Source of the DNA: Ditylenchus dipsaci
Lineage: Eukaryota > Nematoda > Chromadorea > Rhabditida > Anguinidae
Direction: 5' to 3'
DNA: 64,000 bases
NCBI GenBank assembly: GCA_004194705.1
Contig: SADC01000386.1
Span: forward strand, 58,839-122,838
Below the pieces are notes generated by a model. That model had not been told where the DNA came from. It saw only the letters and a list, made by a program, of their open reading frames with translations, and did no database searches. Every line of letters starts with the position of its first letter. Within the stretch, counting starts at the first letter, position 1. A program made the translations under genes and the position numbers. Shown here in pieces: positions 1-12,700 of this stretch.

Positions 1-2280
1 AGCTCAATAGTTTAGAAGACATAAACTTTTTTCGGGTCATTACTTCGGTAATTTTGGTACGGTATTTCCTCTAATAGCTACTGCCTTGATTAACACACCC
101 CTCTTAACTTTGAAGACCTATATCTCTGCCCAGAGCAGATATTTTTACAAAGCTGTGTATTGCATTTGCTTAACTACCACTAAATATACCGATTACGGTA
201 TGAATCTGCTTTGCATTGATCACCACAACCTTTATCCACTTCATTCATTTTTCTTATATTCTGCTGTCTTCGTCCTATCTTAGTTTTAACCTTTATTGTT
301 TGTTGCTTGAATCGGCTGAGCTAAACTCAGAATAAATTAAATATTTATGTATGGATTATGTTTCTTAAGGCTTCCCTCAAACTCCCGCGGGACACGAGAC
401 AACTTTTCAAATAATTTTTTGTTCCTATCTCGGCTCCCGTGGCGTACCCAGGAAGGAGGCACGTGCGGCACGTGACGTGCCCCCTCGTCAGATATTTTCC
501 TCATTGGTGCCCCCTGTCAGAATGGAAAATTTTCGACTTTTTTCCTTGTGTTTACAATAATAAAAAAAAATTTCGACGGCGACTATCGGCGCCACCGAGG
601 TTTCATAAAATCCTAATTTTATCAACATTATTCTCATTTTCAAGTAGAATAAAATGTGCTTATTCTATTTGTTCCAAAATGAACTAAATAAATTTTATTT
701 TAGCACAAAAGGCATTATCTTAAAAAGCTCCTTTTCAAATTCTCTGGCACCTTTGAAAATTTTTCGCGGCGGAGCCGGTAGGCGCGAAAATGTTATACTG
801 ATTTTTTCGGGGTTTTTGTATATTTTGCATTATTGGGGACTTACGTCAGTGTTTTTTTTACAAAACGTTGTAGGTAAAATGGCCTTAAAATTTTTGGTGA
901 CCACCACCTACCAAAATCGTACTTCGAGACAGCCAAAAATCATTGCTGAATGTCTGAAAGGTATTAGTTCTATCGTGTTAACCCTCAAATCTGTTGCCAG
1001 CATTGAAAAATAACCGTGTCTCGTGGCTTTAAGGGCCTTGTCCGTGTCCCACGGGAGTGTGGGGGCAGTCTAACTAATTCTTCCTTTACTTTTCGTAAAA
1101 TTTTGAATTTTGAAAAGGTCTTTTTGTTCTTTTAAATTATTATCCGTATAAATTTTTTCGTATCTGGTCAAACGACACACTATTAAAAAGCCTATCCAAA
1201 GGCTTCCTTTTAGATATAAAAGAGAATGCTGAAAATTCACTGCTCACCAGCCTAAAAAAAACCCTTACCTGACCTCAAGGAGTCGTCGGGAAAAGTGGAC
1301 TTTTTGAGGTCATGGCACTTACGTTTGGAAGTGCAATTTTGCGATATTCGTGCTCGGCAGGTCTGAAAGCACCCAGGTAGTAAATTCTCGTGTTAAATTT
1401 GTGTTTTAGAACCGCACAGAGCACAAAGAATGAATGTTGCCTTTTTATCATACGTCCTTTCCTCTTTTTCTATATTGATTTTTGTGATTCACATGTCATT
1501 TTTCTTTCAACTAACAAAATTTTCAATTGAAAATGCAATTTTACTTAATGTTACTGTCTACTTTAAAAAAATTATTTATTTAGAACATATAAAGTTATTT
1601 CTCCATTTTTATTGTGTAAACTCACTCACGTCTTTGTTCAAAAAGTATCGAGCACTCGATTTTCAGCACTGCTTTTCTGCCACTAACTGCCTGGTATTCG
1701 GCAACCTAATGCGAAGGAAGCAAAATAAAGGAAAACCAGCCCAAGGACATATATTTTGCTTTTCATCGCATCGCATCCTCTATAAATTTTTTGACTTTTC
1801 ACAAGGCAATAAGACCTTTTTAGAGTCACAATTCCATGAGGAATCAGATACAAATATTTCCACACCAAATTTACACGCAAAAAGTAGGTGAAAGTAGGCA
1901 AAGAGCAAAATTGTTTATCGGAAGAGTAGGATGGCACGGAATTGGATATTTTTTGAATCTCGGCTCGAACTGAAATTCAATTTTCGACTTTATCACAGCC
2001 TGAATGAAAGCTTAGAATCTTGGCTATCCATTAGTATAATTCGTAGAAAAATCGCAAAATTTAAATCCACTCAATCAAAGAGAACCCCTAAAAAAATCTT
2101 TTGCACAAAAAGCAGGTTTCAGGTAGTGTTTTTGCCCGCAACTCAGCCCAGATAGTTGTTCAAACGTAGACTGATAATGTTTTCCGATAGCTAACAGGGC
2201 TCTGAGGCTCATTTTGATACAAAATTCACTAGTAAAAAAGTCAAGTGACAAAAGTACGAGTAAAAAAGCCTTATACGACA
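1..2280. other. AT-rich sequence without a recognisable gene
   Basis: The open frames here, the longest about 150 codons, have no family signature and no convincing splice pattern. Apart from an inverted-repeat remnant in the first kilobase I see nothing functional. Confidence 0.5.
371..1067. repeat. Inverted-repeat remnant (possible foldback element)
   Basis: Copies of a word resembling GTGTCCCRCGGGAGT occur at both ends in opposite orientation (about 371-400 and 1043-1067), roughly 80% matched over 25 bp. The interior has GC-rich patches in AT-rich surroundings. I see no clear target duplication, so the boundaries are approximate. Confidence 0.35.
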
Positions 2281-2425
2281 AAAATACGATACGACTACGA
2301 CTCGTAGTTTAGCTCGTGCTAAGAGTACGAATACGAAATACGAGACCAAAAACTAAGAGGTACGAGGTACGACTACGAGTACGAGAGCGAAAAAATGAAG
2401 GTACGAAGTACGAGTACGACAAATT
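2281..2425. repeat. Degenerate TACGA tandem repeat
   Basis: A run of imperfect 5-6 bp units (TACGA, TACGAG, GTACGA) with both orientations present at its start, so it can fold back. Non-coding low-complexity DNA. Confidence 0.65.
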
Positions 2426-3283
2426 AAATAAATTCCGACCACTGATTTTGACTAGAAATCGACACTTTATGTTGATGATCATAACTTTTTTTCGGTATGA
2501 TGCAAAAGAAACTTTTGACCAACTAAATTGTTGCTAAGAAACAGCGCTGTACAACTCATTGTAAATAACTATGAAATAGCTCTTGAAATTTTAAAAACAT
2601 TGACAAAACAATGCTTGCTGCAATACTTTTTTCCACTTCCAGAAATGAGTGGCGTTACAAATAGCATTGGTATGCTAAAAAAAATTATTCTTTTTTGCAT
2701 ATTTGTGCTCAAATGTAGCTGAGATTGCGAGCAATTTTTTGGTTGAAAAATGGTCGTAGAGTGTTTCAAATTTGGAACGCTAAATAATAATTTTGAAAAA
2801 ATATGTGCTTGCTGCAATACTTTTTCCGCTACTGTAGGCTTGGGCCCGTAGGCTTAAACTTAGTTTCAGGCTCAGAGCCTGGCTATTACTAACAAGGGCT
2901 TTTTTACAAATTTTTTTGAAAAATAGTGGTCATAGGTACCCTCCGAAAAATTATTGGAATGGGGTTTATCACAATAGCGTCAAAATGCTTATTGTTTCCT
3001 CTTGCCAATTACACTCACGACGATTCTACTACGAAAAAATCAAACTAGGAACATAAAATATTTTTGTGAACAGCATGGCCAAGTTTTTAAGTTCAAAATT
3101 CGTTGATTACGAGGCGCAGTGGTTGTGATTCAGGCGTCAATTTTAGATGTCGAGGATTCCATTCAATTTTTTCGAAAAATTGGTTTTAAAGTGATCAGTG
3201 CTGTTATATCAGGCGTTGAAGGTGCCGTTATAGAGGTAGTGCTGTATATCAAGATGCTCTTATATTGGAACTTGACTACAATA
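2426..3283. other. Intergenic, no gene recognised
   Basis: AT-rich. Around 2835-2885 there is a short degenerate run of AGGCTTAAAC/GGCTCAGAGCC-like words; similar GCCTAAG-type runs recur at 7740-7790 and 21970-22000. Nothing coding was recognised. Confidence 0.4.
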
Positions 3284-3469
3284 CAGTCGACTCTCGTTAA
3301 ACTGGCACTCCAATAAACTGGCACCCTCGATAAACTGGCACTTTGAAAAAGCCCTATTTGGCTGGCCGACAGAGAAATTAGGCAAAGTAACATCCCACTA
3401 AACTGGCACCCTGATAAACTGGCACCCCAGGCTGGTTCCCAGGGGTGCCAGTTTATCGAGAGTAGACTG
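3284..3469. mobile_element. Pogo-type foldback MITE, TA target site
   Basis: The left end begins CAGTCGACTCTCGTTAAACT and the right end is its reverse complement with few differences; TA dinucleotides flank both sides. Within each end the word AAACTGGCAC is repeated two or three times. The CAGTC tip and TA site are typical of pogo/Tigger elements (family knowledge). It lies about 100 bp upstream of the F-box exon. Confidence 0.75.
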
Positions 3470-3575
3470 TAGCTACCTTTCGGAATAATGAAAAATTGAT
3501 TTTTTTTCATTTTAAGATTTGCTTACGCAATCAGAATAAACCTGTCTGTTTTCAATAATTTGTTGTTATATTTAG

Positions 3576-3770
3576 GCGTGTATATTTGAGCACCTGAACT
3601 ACCGCCAACGTGTCCAAATAGAGAGAGTATGCAGCTATTGGCGACTTGCAGGCAAGCTACATGCCTGGAAAAAAGTTAAAAGGCTGAAGTTTACCAGTGA
3701 AATGCTATGTTTAAAAGAGGATAGAAAAGTACATCCATTAAGAAAGAACCACCCCCGACCATCAAGATCT
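3576..3770 (+). CDS. F-box exon of the F-box/LRR gene
   Basis: A 65-codon open exon, phase 0 at both sides, with acceptor TATATTTAG and donor GTGAGT. Its first half fits the second part of an F-box (hydrophobic CIF, then L..RQRV.IERVC..W); the opening LP..(I/L) part of the motif must be on an upstream exon that I could not find. The tail is basic and proline-rich. Confidence 0.65.
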
Positions 3771-6700
3771 GTGAGTAATTTTTCCTTCAGGTTCAATTTA
3801 GCCAAATTTTAAGATTTTCGTATAGAGTGGGTTACCGTAAATACTCTAATAAACGGAGACCCCTACAGTTAACGTCTTTCAAATTGGCGTTGCTTTTTTA
3901 ACCCCAATATTGTTTTTTTTTCACAACGGACGACCAGTGGTGTTTTCATAATTGACACTGACATCTAAACTGACACTAAATCAACTGTAAAATGTCAGTT
4001 GACATCTCACAGTTAATTCAAATGTCAGTTTCATAAATGACATGTCAGTTATGTAACTGACATTTAAGCTGACACGTCAGTTTAAATGTCATTTTAAACT
4101 GACGTGTCAGCTTAAATGTCAGTTACATAACTGACATGTCAGTTATGAAACTGACATTTGAATTAACTGTGAGATGTCAAATGACATTTTACAGTTAATT
4201 TAGTGTCAGTTTAGATGTTAGTGTCAATTATGAAAACACTGACGACCACTCATTTTGCAGAGCTTCACGAACTCTACAAAATGAGTGGTCGTCCGTTTCT
4301 AAAAATAAACAATATTGGGGTTAAAAAAACAACGCAAATTTGAAAAACGTTAACTGTAGGGGTCTCCGTTTATGAAAGTATTTACGGCATCCACTTTTCT
4401 CCCGAAACTTCCCGAAATGATTTTTTTGGTGTTTTAGCAATTTCAAATTACAAAAAAATGCGTTTTTAAGCCGACTTTTTTTAAAAGAGAAATTTGCTAA
4501 ACCTTTTTTTCATTAATTTTTATCAATACTCGTATTAAGAGTGATTTTATGTTAGTTTGGACCTCGGCCCTTATAAGGTTGCCAATAACGGATTTGGGAT
4601 ATTTGGGATCATTAGATGTGTGCCCTATTAGCGATACACTGAACACGATGGCGCTATTAGTTTTACTTTTTTTGAGTTCCATTTTCGAATTCGAATGATA
4701 TACTAGAGTGTAACTTTTGGATTCAAGGATGATGCCCCTTGCCCCTCCATTATAAATAAAAAATTTGCTCATAAATAAAACTCATAAATAAAAAAAATAA
4801 ACAAGCATACTTGCACTTAACCCAAAAAAGTTGAAAGCGCCGCCTCTTCACCGAGACTTTTCAAAAACAAGCGCCGCCGCCTCGGCCGCCGTCGGATTTT
4901 TTAAATTTCGCCACCTCCGCCGCCGGCGCTCCAAAATTGCCAATTTTACCCGGCGGGCTGCTAATGACCGGACGGCCGGCGGATAGCGGCCGCCAGCGCT
5001 CCGCCGGCGGCAGCGCAAGTATGCTTACTAGAACTCATTTTAATAACGCGGACGACCATTGAATAGAGCTTCATAGTAACATGTATATCAAGTTAGTTTT
5101 ATGAAATCTATTGCAAATTTAGTTGGGTGCTTTATCAGCTGTAATCCAACGCTGTGGTCTTTTTCTCGCAGAACTGCATTTACAAGGCATTGGACAAACA
5201 CTAGATTTGGTCGTTACTTCCGGTTTATGCCTCATATAAAACATCTCAGGATAGATGAACCCTTGGATCAATGGCATTTGCAAGAGATTGATAAACATTT
5301 CTCTACTCAGCTTATTTCTTTTAATGTAACAGTCTGTGTAAGTCTTTTGAAAATTAATTTGAAAAGTTAAATCTTTCACCATAAAAGTTTTACCTTGACT
5401 TTTCTTGAATTTTGAAAATGAACCAATGTTGGAAAGCGATCGAGTTGCTCTTTCCAGGGGGGTGAAGGGCGGTTGACGGTAGCGCCGGAAACTTTTTGTC
5501 CCAAATAATCTTTTTTTTTCTGTTTCGCAAGCTAAATTGTGTTTCCCGTTAATGATTGAGAGCAATGATTGAGTTCATCATAAAATTTGCTAGCCTAACT
5601 TGCGCCTGTTGCCAAGCCAAAAAACACAGGTCATCAAGACAAATGAAACGAGGGTTACGCAACTATGGTAGAGCACAGTATTCAGAACTACGTCCAACAC
5701 ATGTTTCTTTTCGGCCTTCTTCGAAAAGTCACTGTCTCATATTCTGTTCCTCTCCTTTATCAGTTACTATTACTCAGATAATCTGAGTAACCTTCAGAAC
5801 AGCCAAAAGACGATTTTTTGGTCAAAAAATTGTTTGTGGAAGGTACTTTCGCAATCGTTTTTGATCTTTTTTTACGTAAAGGTGGTCAAATCGCGAAAAA
5901 AAAAACTTTGTTTAAACCGGTTTTCTGGCCAGAGGGGATTCTCTACTCCGGCCACATTTTTATTAAAGGTCAACTGCAGCTTAATATCTATACTTGTACA
6001 CAAAACCCAGTTCTATTTCAAGAAATTTAGAATGAGAAATACAATCATATGGTCAAACAAATCATCTGGAAAGCTAACAAATTGGAATGCCTTCGAATAG
6101 AAGATGTGTCTCAACTTTTTGACATCGACAAGCAGGGCCAACCAATACCGATTATAACACCTAATCTAAAGTATTTACAAGTTGCTCCAACGTATGTGCT
6201 TCAAGAACCACTGGATGAGATTAAATATGATCTTTTGCTAAAACACTGCTCTAGTCTACAACTTCTGTTTCTAAATAAGAGATGTATACATGAAAGTGAA
6301 AATATCACCAACAATCATTCTCTAACGCAACAACTTCTCAGGTAAGATATTTAGAACGGTAAGACTGTCAGATTAGTAACTTTTGGTCCAGAATTTCATG
6401 GACGATGCTAATCTGAAAAGTGTTTTGCTAAAAAAAAATTGCGTTGCTCAAAGCTTCGACCTGTATATAGATGGTATAAATAGTGGAAAATAGGTGGTTT
6501 TCAATACTTTACAGCTTTCGGACAAGATATTGTTGAGATAATTAAATGTTATATTTTCGGTACAAAGAAAAAAGTGTGTTTTTAAAGTTTTGATACTTGA
6601 AAGACCGTAAAATTCCAAGTGCCCATCCCTCAAAAGAGTATTTTTCTCTGATCCTACCTTTTTAGGTTCCCTTGATTTTTTCTACCGCAATCCATTGCAA

Positions 6701-9700
6701 TATGCAGTGGGCTGGTCTTTAGCCACGAAGCGGCTGAATACCCTCAGTTTTATCGGTGCCAAAGGTGTGAAATAAATGAAAAATGAAAAAAAGTTGACTA
6801 AGAAAAAAAGACTCTTCGGAGGGGAAGGAGGCACTTGGGCTGCTGTCTTAAAAGACCACATTTGCGATCGATACAGTTGAACCTCGATAAGCCGACACGC
6901 TGAGTTCGGTCCCTTAGGGTGTCAGCTTATCGAGGTTCGACAGTAAAGCAAAATTTCAAAAATTTATTTAATATACCGTATTCACTCTATTAACTCCCCA
7001 TGGGAGTTATTTTTCAACCCCTAAAAAATCTTGAAATTGTCAATCAAAAATGATCCTAACTCTCAAATCCTAGTCAAAAAACCGAGGGTGAGGAGTTATT
7101 AGAGGGTGGGGAGTTAATAGAGTGAATACGGTAAATGAGCATTAAAAGCAAGTAAGTTTCACTATTCAAAAGAATTGGGTTTGTTAATGTCTTTTCGCTT
7201 GTTGAAAGCATTGAAACATTACTGAAAATCTCGCCACGGAACCGGTGCTTGCTGGTAATGCTAGAAAATCAAAAGCCAGTTTTGTAAGAAAGGGGTGAAG
7301 CTGAAATGGTGTGTCAATATAATTTATAACTTTGCTTAACACTTCACCGTTGCCCGGGTTTCCCAAAAATCCCATGGATCACAACTTCTGTAAAAAATTT
7401 CCAGATGCAATTTCTGCGAAAAAAATTTCCAGCTACTCACTGCCAGCGCATGATTTGGATTTTTCGTCAACGAAATAGAAACAAAAATCACTCAGCCGGC
7501 AGCGTCACCTCCGGCGCCATTTTTCGCTCCGCCGCCGCCTCCGCCGCCTTTTCGAAACCGCCTCACCGTCGTCGTCTCCGCCTGCGCTCAAAAATTTCTG
7601 CAGCCGCCAGCGGGGCCGTCAGGCGGGAGTGCAACTATGAGCACAACTCAATTTTGACGCTATCCAAACACAACGGTTATCAGGTTATGATTCTCAATGA
7701 AATTCTGCACCAGAACTTACGATTTCACATTCAGGGGTTGATGTGTTTAGGTTTAGCCCTAAGACTTAGGCTTCGAGCCTACGCCTAAGTTTTTCAATAT
7801 CAAAAATATTAAAAAATTTTCTCAGCTTTTTGAGCATCATGTCACTTGAAAAAGTAAAAAAGCTAAATTAAAATAACAGCTGTTGAGATATTTCAGACTT
7901 CAACTTCCTACTGCAACCAATTACCACGTAAAATACTAAACGTTACAGCGGTTTTTGTAGGTGCAGAAATTAGTGCTGATTTTTTCTAGCTTTCTTTCAA
8001 TTTATTTTGTCACCGGAATACAAAATTAACGTCAGAATTTTGGATAAGCCGAGCTGAAAAAATTTTAGGTCGAAACATTTTTAAATAATTTTTGGATTTT
8101 CAGCTTATTTTGCTTAACTAATTTTGCTTTTTGGGGTAAATACGTTTCCTCCTTTTCGTCCCAAATGGGAAAAAAGGAGGAAACGTATAACACCAAGTTT
8201 GTACGTGCCAATTCAAATATTTTGTGCAATATGAAAGTGTTTTCTATTTGTCCCTTGATTCCTAAACTGGGGCAAGTAAACTATCTGATATTGATTCCAC
8301 TGGAAACTATACACGAAAATCTAGACGGTACCGATCAGACCAATAAGCTAGTCTAGCCAATTTTCTGTCGAGTGGTCCAAGTTAATATCCACCTGTAGGT
8401 AACCAGTTGGTGGTCCCTCCTGATGTTTTTCGGTTTGTGTTTAAGCGTAGGGTGATGAAGCGTTAGTTAGGACGGACTTAAACATGTTTAAACATTCAGT
8501 CGCCCAATTTCAGAAAAACGTAAGAAGCTGAAAACTTTTTTAGAAATTTGTTTTTTGCAATAATTTGCAATCATTATAAGGAAGGCTCGATAATAGTAAA
8601 ATTGATAAGGCATGTTTTAAAATTGCTCAAATGGTACTACCTAAAAACTTCCACCTGAATACCGACATCTAGGCATTTGCCATTGTACCAGGACCGGAGT
8701 ACCCTTTGCTCGGTCCTATTACCTGGATACCATAAGAGCCATGGAAACTAGTCCGAAACTGGTGTTCCTGGAAGTCAAAAATCTGCTTTGATATTTTGAA
8801 CCCGTGTTCAGGACACGAACGCCTGTAATGGCCATTGAATTTCCTGCAAAAAAATTAGAAAGAACCAGCACGAAATTTCGCATCACAATAAACCAATGCA
8901 ATGCTTTTGTTTTTAAGTGTTGAACGTACATCCAACACTTCAGTCTGTAAAAGCATTAAAGTTAGGAGCCTTCACTGATCAGGTAATCTAACAAATTGAA
9001 ATTGTCTTTTGATATATCGCTCATACAAACATTTGCCCGACAAAGAAACGCTTGCAAAATAGCAAGCTCAAAACTAATAGCAGAGAGCTTGTGAAAAAAG
9101 TTCGTATTGACACAATGTGGCTGAGAGTTAGAAGTGCGCGCACTCACTCACCTTGGACATGATTCCGAGCAAGACTCTTGATAAAAAAAATCTATTCAAA
9201 GATTCTTTTTGCCTAGCTCCAGTGACCAAAACAAGGTAGAATACCCCTATGAAAACAAAAATTCAGGCATCCACTTACCCTCTGAAACCTTTTACCTTGG
9301 TCCTCCAAGGCAAAAAGTTAATTTTGGTCAAAAATATTTTTAAAAAAATATTCGTCCGCCGCCTAAAACATGTTTTCTACCCAAATAACAAGCGTGGAAG
9401 CTTGAAAAAGTGGTAGAAAAACACTTTTGCAAACATGCAGTATAAGAGACTCCTGCCGCGTGTTTTTTTGACTCTGACCAGGGAACCTGAGTAGTGTCTA
9501 TTTTAAAGAACTCGATGAGAAATTTATTTTTGGAGATTCGTGAAGAGCACCCTGAAGTTATATAACAAAGTGCTGCCACTATTTCCAGGTTCTTTGACTA
9601 ATTACGAAGAAAAGGCTGAAGAAGTTGCCGAAAAACCATGATACGGGTATTATTGTTTTCAGACCAGTTTCAAATCTGTATTGTTTTATGTATTTTTTGA

Positions 9701-12700
9701 GTATCTAACTTGTATGACGAATTTTATGCATGTTTTACTTATAGTGATTAGTACTTTAAAAAGACCGTCACGGCTTTTCAAAGTGTCCGAAGGGGGGCCG
9801 ATACAGGATTGTGGCGGGAATTCAAATAGTGGCTTTTTCAAATTGTTTTTTTATTTGAATTCCCGCCACAATCCTGTATCGGCCTCTTTCGGACACTTTG
9901 AAAAAACCCTGACGGTCTTTTCAAAGTACTGCATAAAAATACCTCATACATTTTAGATAACCAAAAAAATACGTAAAACAATAAATATTCAAAAGTTGTC
10001 TAAAAACCATGATTCCCGTCATGGTTTTTCGGCAGCTTCAGATAGCCCCTTCTTCATAATTAGTCAAAGACCTTTGGGTGCGGTTGTGTAATTCGTCACT
10101 GCAACCAAATGTTCTACACGCAAAAAGCATGAAAAAAAGTTCCTGTATTTTTAAAAAGTTATGGTGTATCGCTATATCAAAAGTCAATACTGTTCAATAT
10201 GATATATATAATTGGAAGCTTTCACACAATTATAGGAGACACTCCAACTTGTGGCAAAGAAAATGCCCCAGCTAGAACATTTAGAGCTTCACATGAAAAA
10301 TACCCACATGAATGATTTAGAATTGCTTTACCCGCTCAAGCAGCTGTCTTCGCTTAGATTGGTTATTATCAACGAAGGAGATGGTAATCAACACTTCGAC
10401 TTAGATGATGTAAGCCATTGGGTTGGTCCATAAGTTCGCGGGTACTTATAGAAAACTCGCAAGGTTTCTGGATGGGTTTCACAACTTTATTATAAATTAG
10501 CGGATGAGTCCCATAATCGAAATTTTATTTATAAAAACAGAAGAAAATTTTTTGATGGGTTTCCAAATTTCATTGAATTTGAATTTTGAAACCCATTGAA
10601 AAAATTTGTTGTGTTTTTAAAATAAAATTTTGATTAGCGTACATATTCGCTAATTTTTAATATAAGTTGTAAATAAAAGGTATGTGGGTGTGCGCATCTC
10701 AACCCCAAGCAACTAAACCCCTGCGCCCCCGAAGGGAGGGGGGGGGGCTGGTGGCTTAGACATGATTCCGAGAGAGACTCTTGATCATACATGCATTAAA
10801 GACTCTCTTTGCCCAGCTCCAGTGACCAAAACGTGGTAGGATACCTTAATATACGATATTTTACTTTGGGGGAGCAAGGCAGTTGGTCAATCTTTGGTAG
10901 CCAACTTTTTTTTTAGAACTTCACTTTTCAGTGCGGAAATTGTTAGGAAACAAGTTTTTTTTTATCATTTCTGGCGTATAAAAATTAATTAGGAGACGTT
11001 TAAACAATATTTACAGTTATCCAAAAAGGGGCCCCCAAGTGCACAAGTATCACTTTTATATGCTAAAATCGATAAAAAAAGTAGTTTCCGAACAATTTCC
11101 GCACTAAAAAAAGTTTTTAAAAAAATTTTGGTTACCATAAGTTGACCGATTGCCTTGGTCCCCCAAGCTAAAATATCGGGTATAATTGCTCGGAATAATT
11201 GCTCGGAATTATGTCTAAGGTAAGTGGGTGTGCGCATCTCTAACCAACCAAGCCCCCTGCGCCCCCTTCGGGGAGAGGACTTGGTTGCTTGGGGTTGAGA
11301 TGCGCACACCCACATACCTTAGACGCAAATCACTCGAAAGTGACTCTGGATGCATAAAAAGTGTATGCATACCAGAGTTTATTTATGCGGTAGGCCCCAG
11401 CTAACAAAACTATATTCGAATCCCAACTTTTTGGTATTTTTAGGGATATCCAGGTACCCTTTTTGGTGTGTTTAGCTTGGGGACCAAGGCAATTGGTTGA
11501 CTTATGGTAACCAAAATTTTCTCGAAATCCTAACTTGGGAAACAACTTTTTTATCGTTTTAAGCGTATAAAAATTGGTAAAACTTCGACTTGCTACAAAT
11601 TGTCAGTAATAAAAATTACTTAGAAGAAGTCTAAACACTATTCATAGTTGACCAAAAAAGGCCTTCATTTTGCAATTCCCCCGAAAAGCGGAAGATTTTG
11701 AGTTCAATCTCGAGATTTTTGAGTGCTTAACCAAAATCTTAAAAGTGGTATTGGTAGAGCTCACGAGAGTTAAGAAAACACGAAAACAGCTTTGAAAGAT
11801 AGTGACTTGGGTTGGCCAATCGGCATATGCCAGGTCATGAAAAGAAGAAGGAAAAGAGTTACACCAAAAAGAAATACACTCCGAAGGGTGTATTTTGACT
11901 CAAAATTCACCCTCAAAATATGCCTCGGGCATATGCACGTAACAAAACAGAAAAAAAACACTCTCAAAAAGACACAGTTATAACTAATACGTAATTAATG
12001 TAAGGTACATCACACCTAAACAGCGAAAATCATTGTTATATTTTTTTCGCGAAATCGATTGGCGTAGAAATTCCAAGCAGAACGCTTTTATTTAGTACAA
12101 ACACTCGCTACAGTGTTAATAGTTACAAACACGAAAAAGCGCCGATAGGCACCTATTGCCCATATTTTCGAATAATAACGAAAATTCAGAAATCACTAAA
12201 CTTTAAAATTTTTATTTCGTTTTCAGAGTGAAGACTGTTTGTTGAACATTTTGTCTCATTTAAACGAGACGAATCCTTTGAGGGTGATTTTAAAAAAATA
12301 TTTTTCGTCTATTTTCGTTCATCATTAGGTTTTCAGAATCTAGAATTTGCATCTGAACTTGAATTTTCTGTTGCAAATGTAATGCAGTTCTTGAGGGTTT
12401 TCACTGTAAGTTTTTTGAACCCAAATCTTAACTACTGACAAATATCTTAAACAAACATTTAGCGTTTGGAGACTTTTTACTGTGCTATGGATTATATTCC
12501 AGATAAGAGATACGATCTTTTCTGCAACCAATTGGCAGATGTTTTACTGGAGCTTGACTCTGATAATAATTGTGAATTACAAAAAAGGCAAAGCAGAAAG
12601 TTTAGATTTCAAGTAAGTAAATTTTCTGTTTCAAAGTAGACAAGACTTCAAAAAAAATTATTGTAAATAAAAATAATAATGTGGGATATAAATTTTGAAT

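Noticed and set aside
1430..1891. 153-codon frame
   Set aside because: Low-complexity Phe/Leu/Ser composition typical of AT-rich noncoding DNA; no splice context or recognised motif.
3936..4240. CRISPR-like array suspected from the regular TGTCAGTT spacing
   Set aside because: The repeats are only 8 bp, in both orientations, without unique spacers, within a transposon in a eukaryotic setting.
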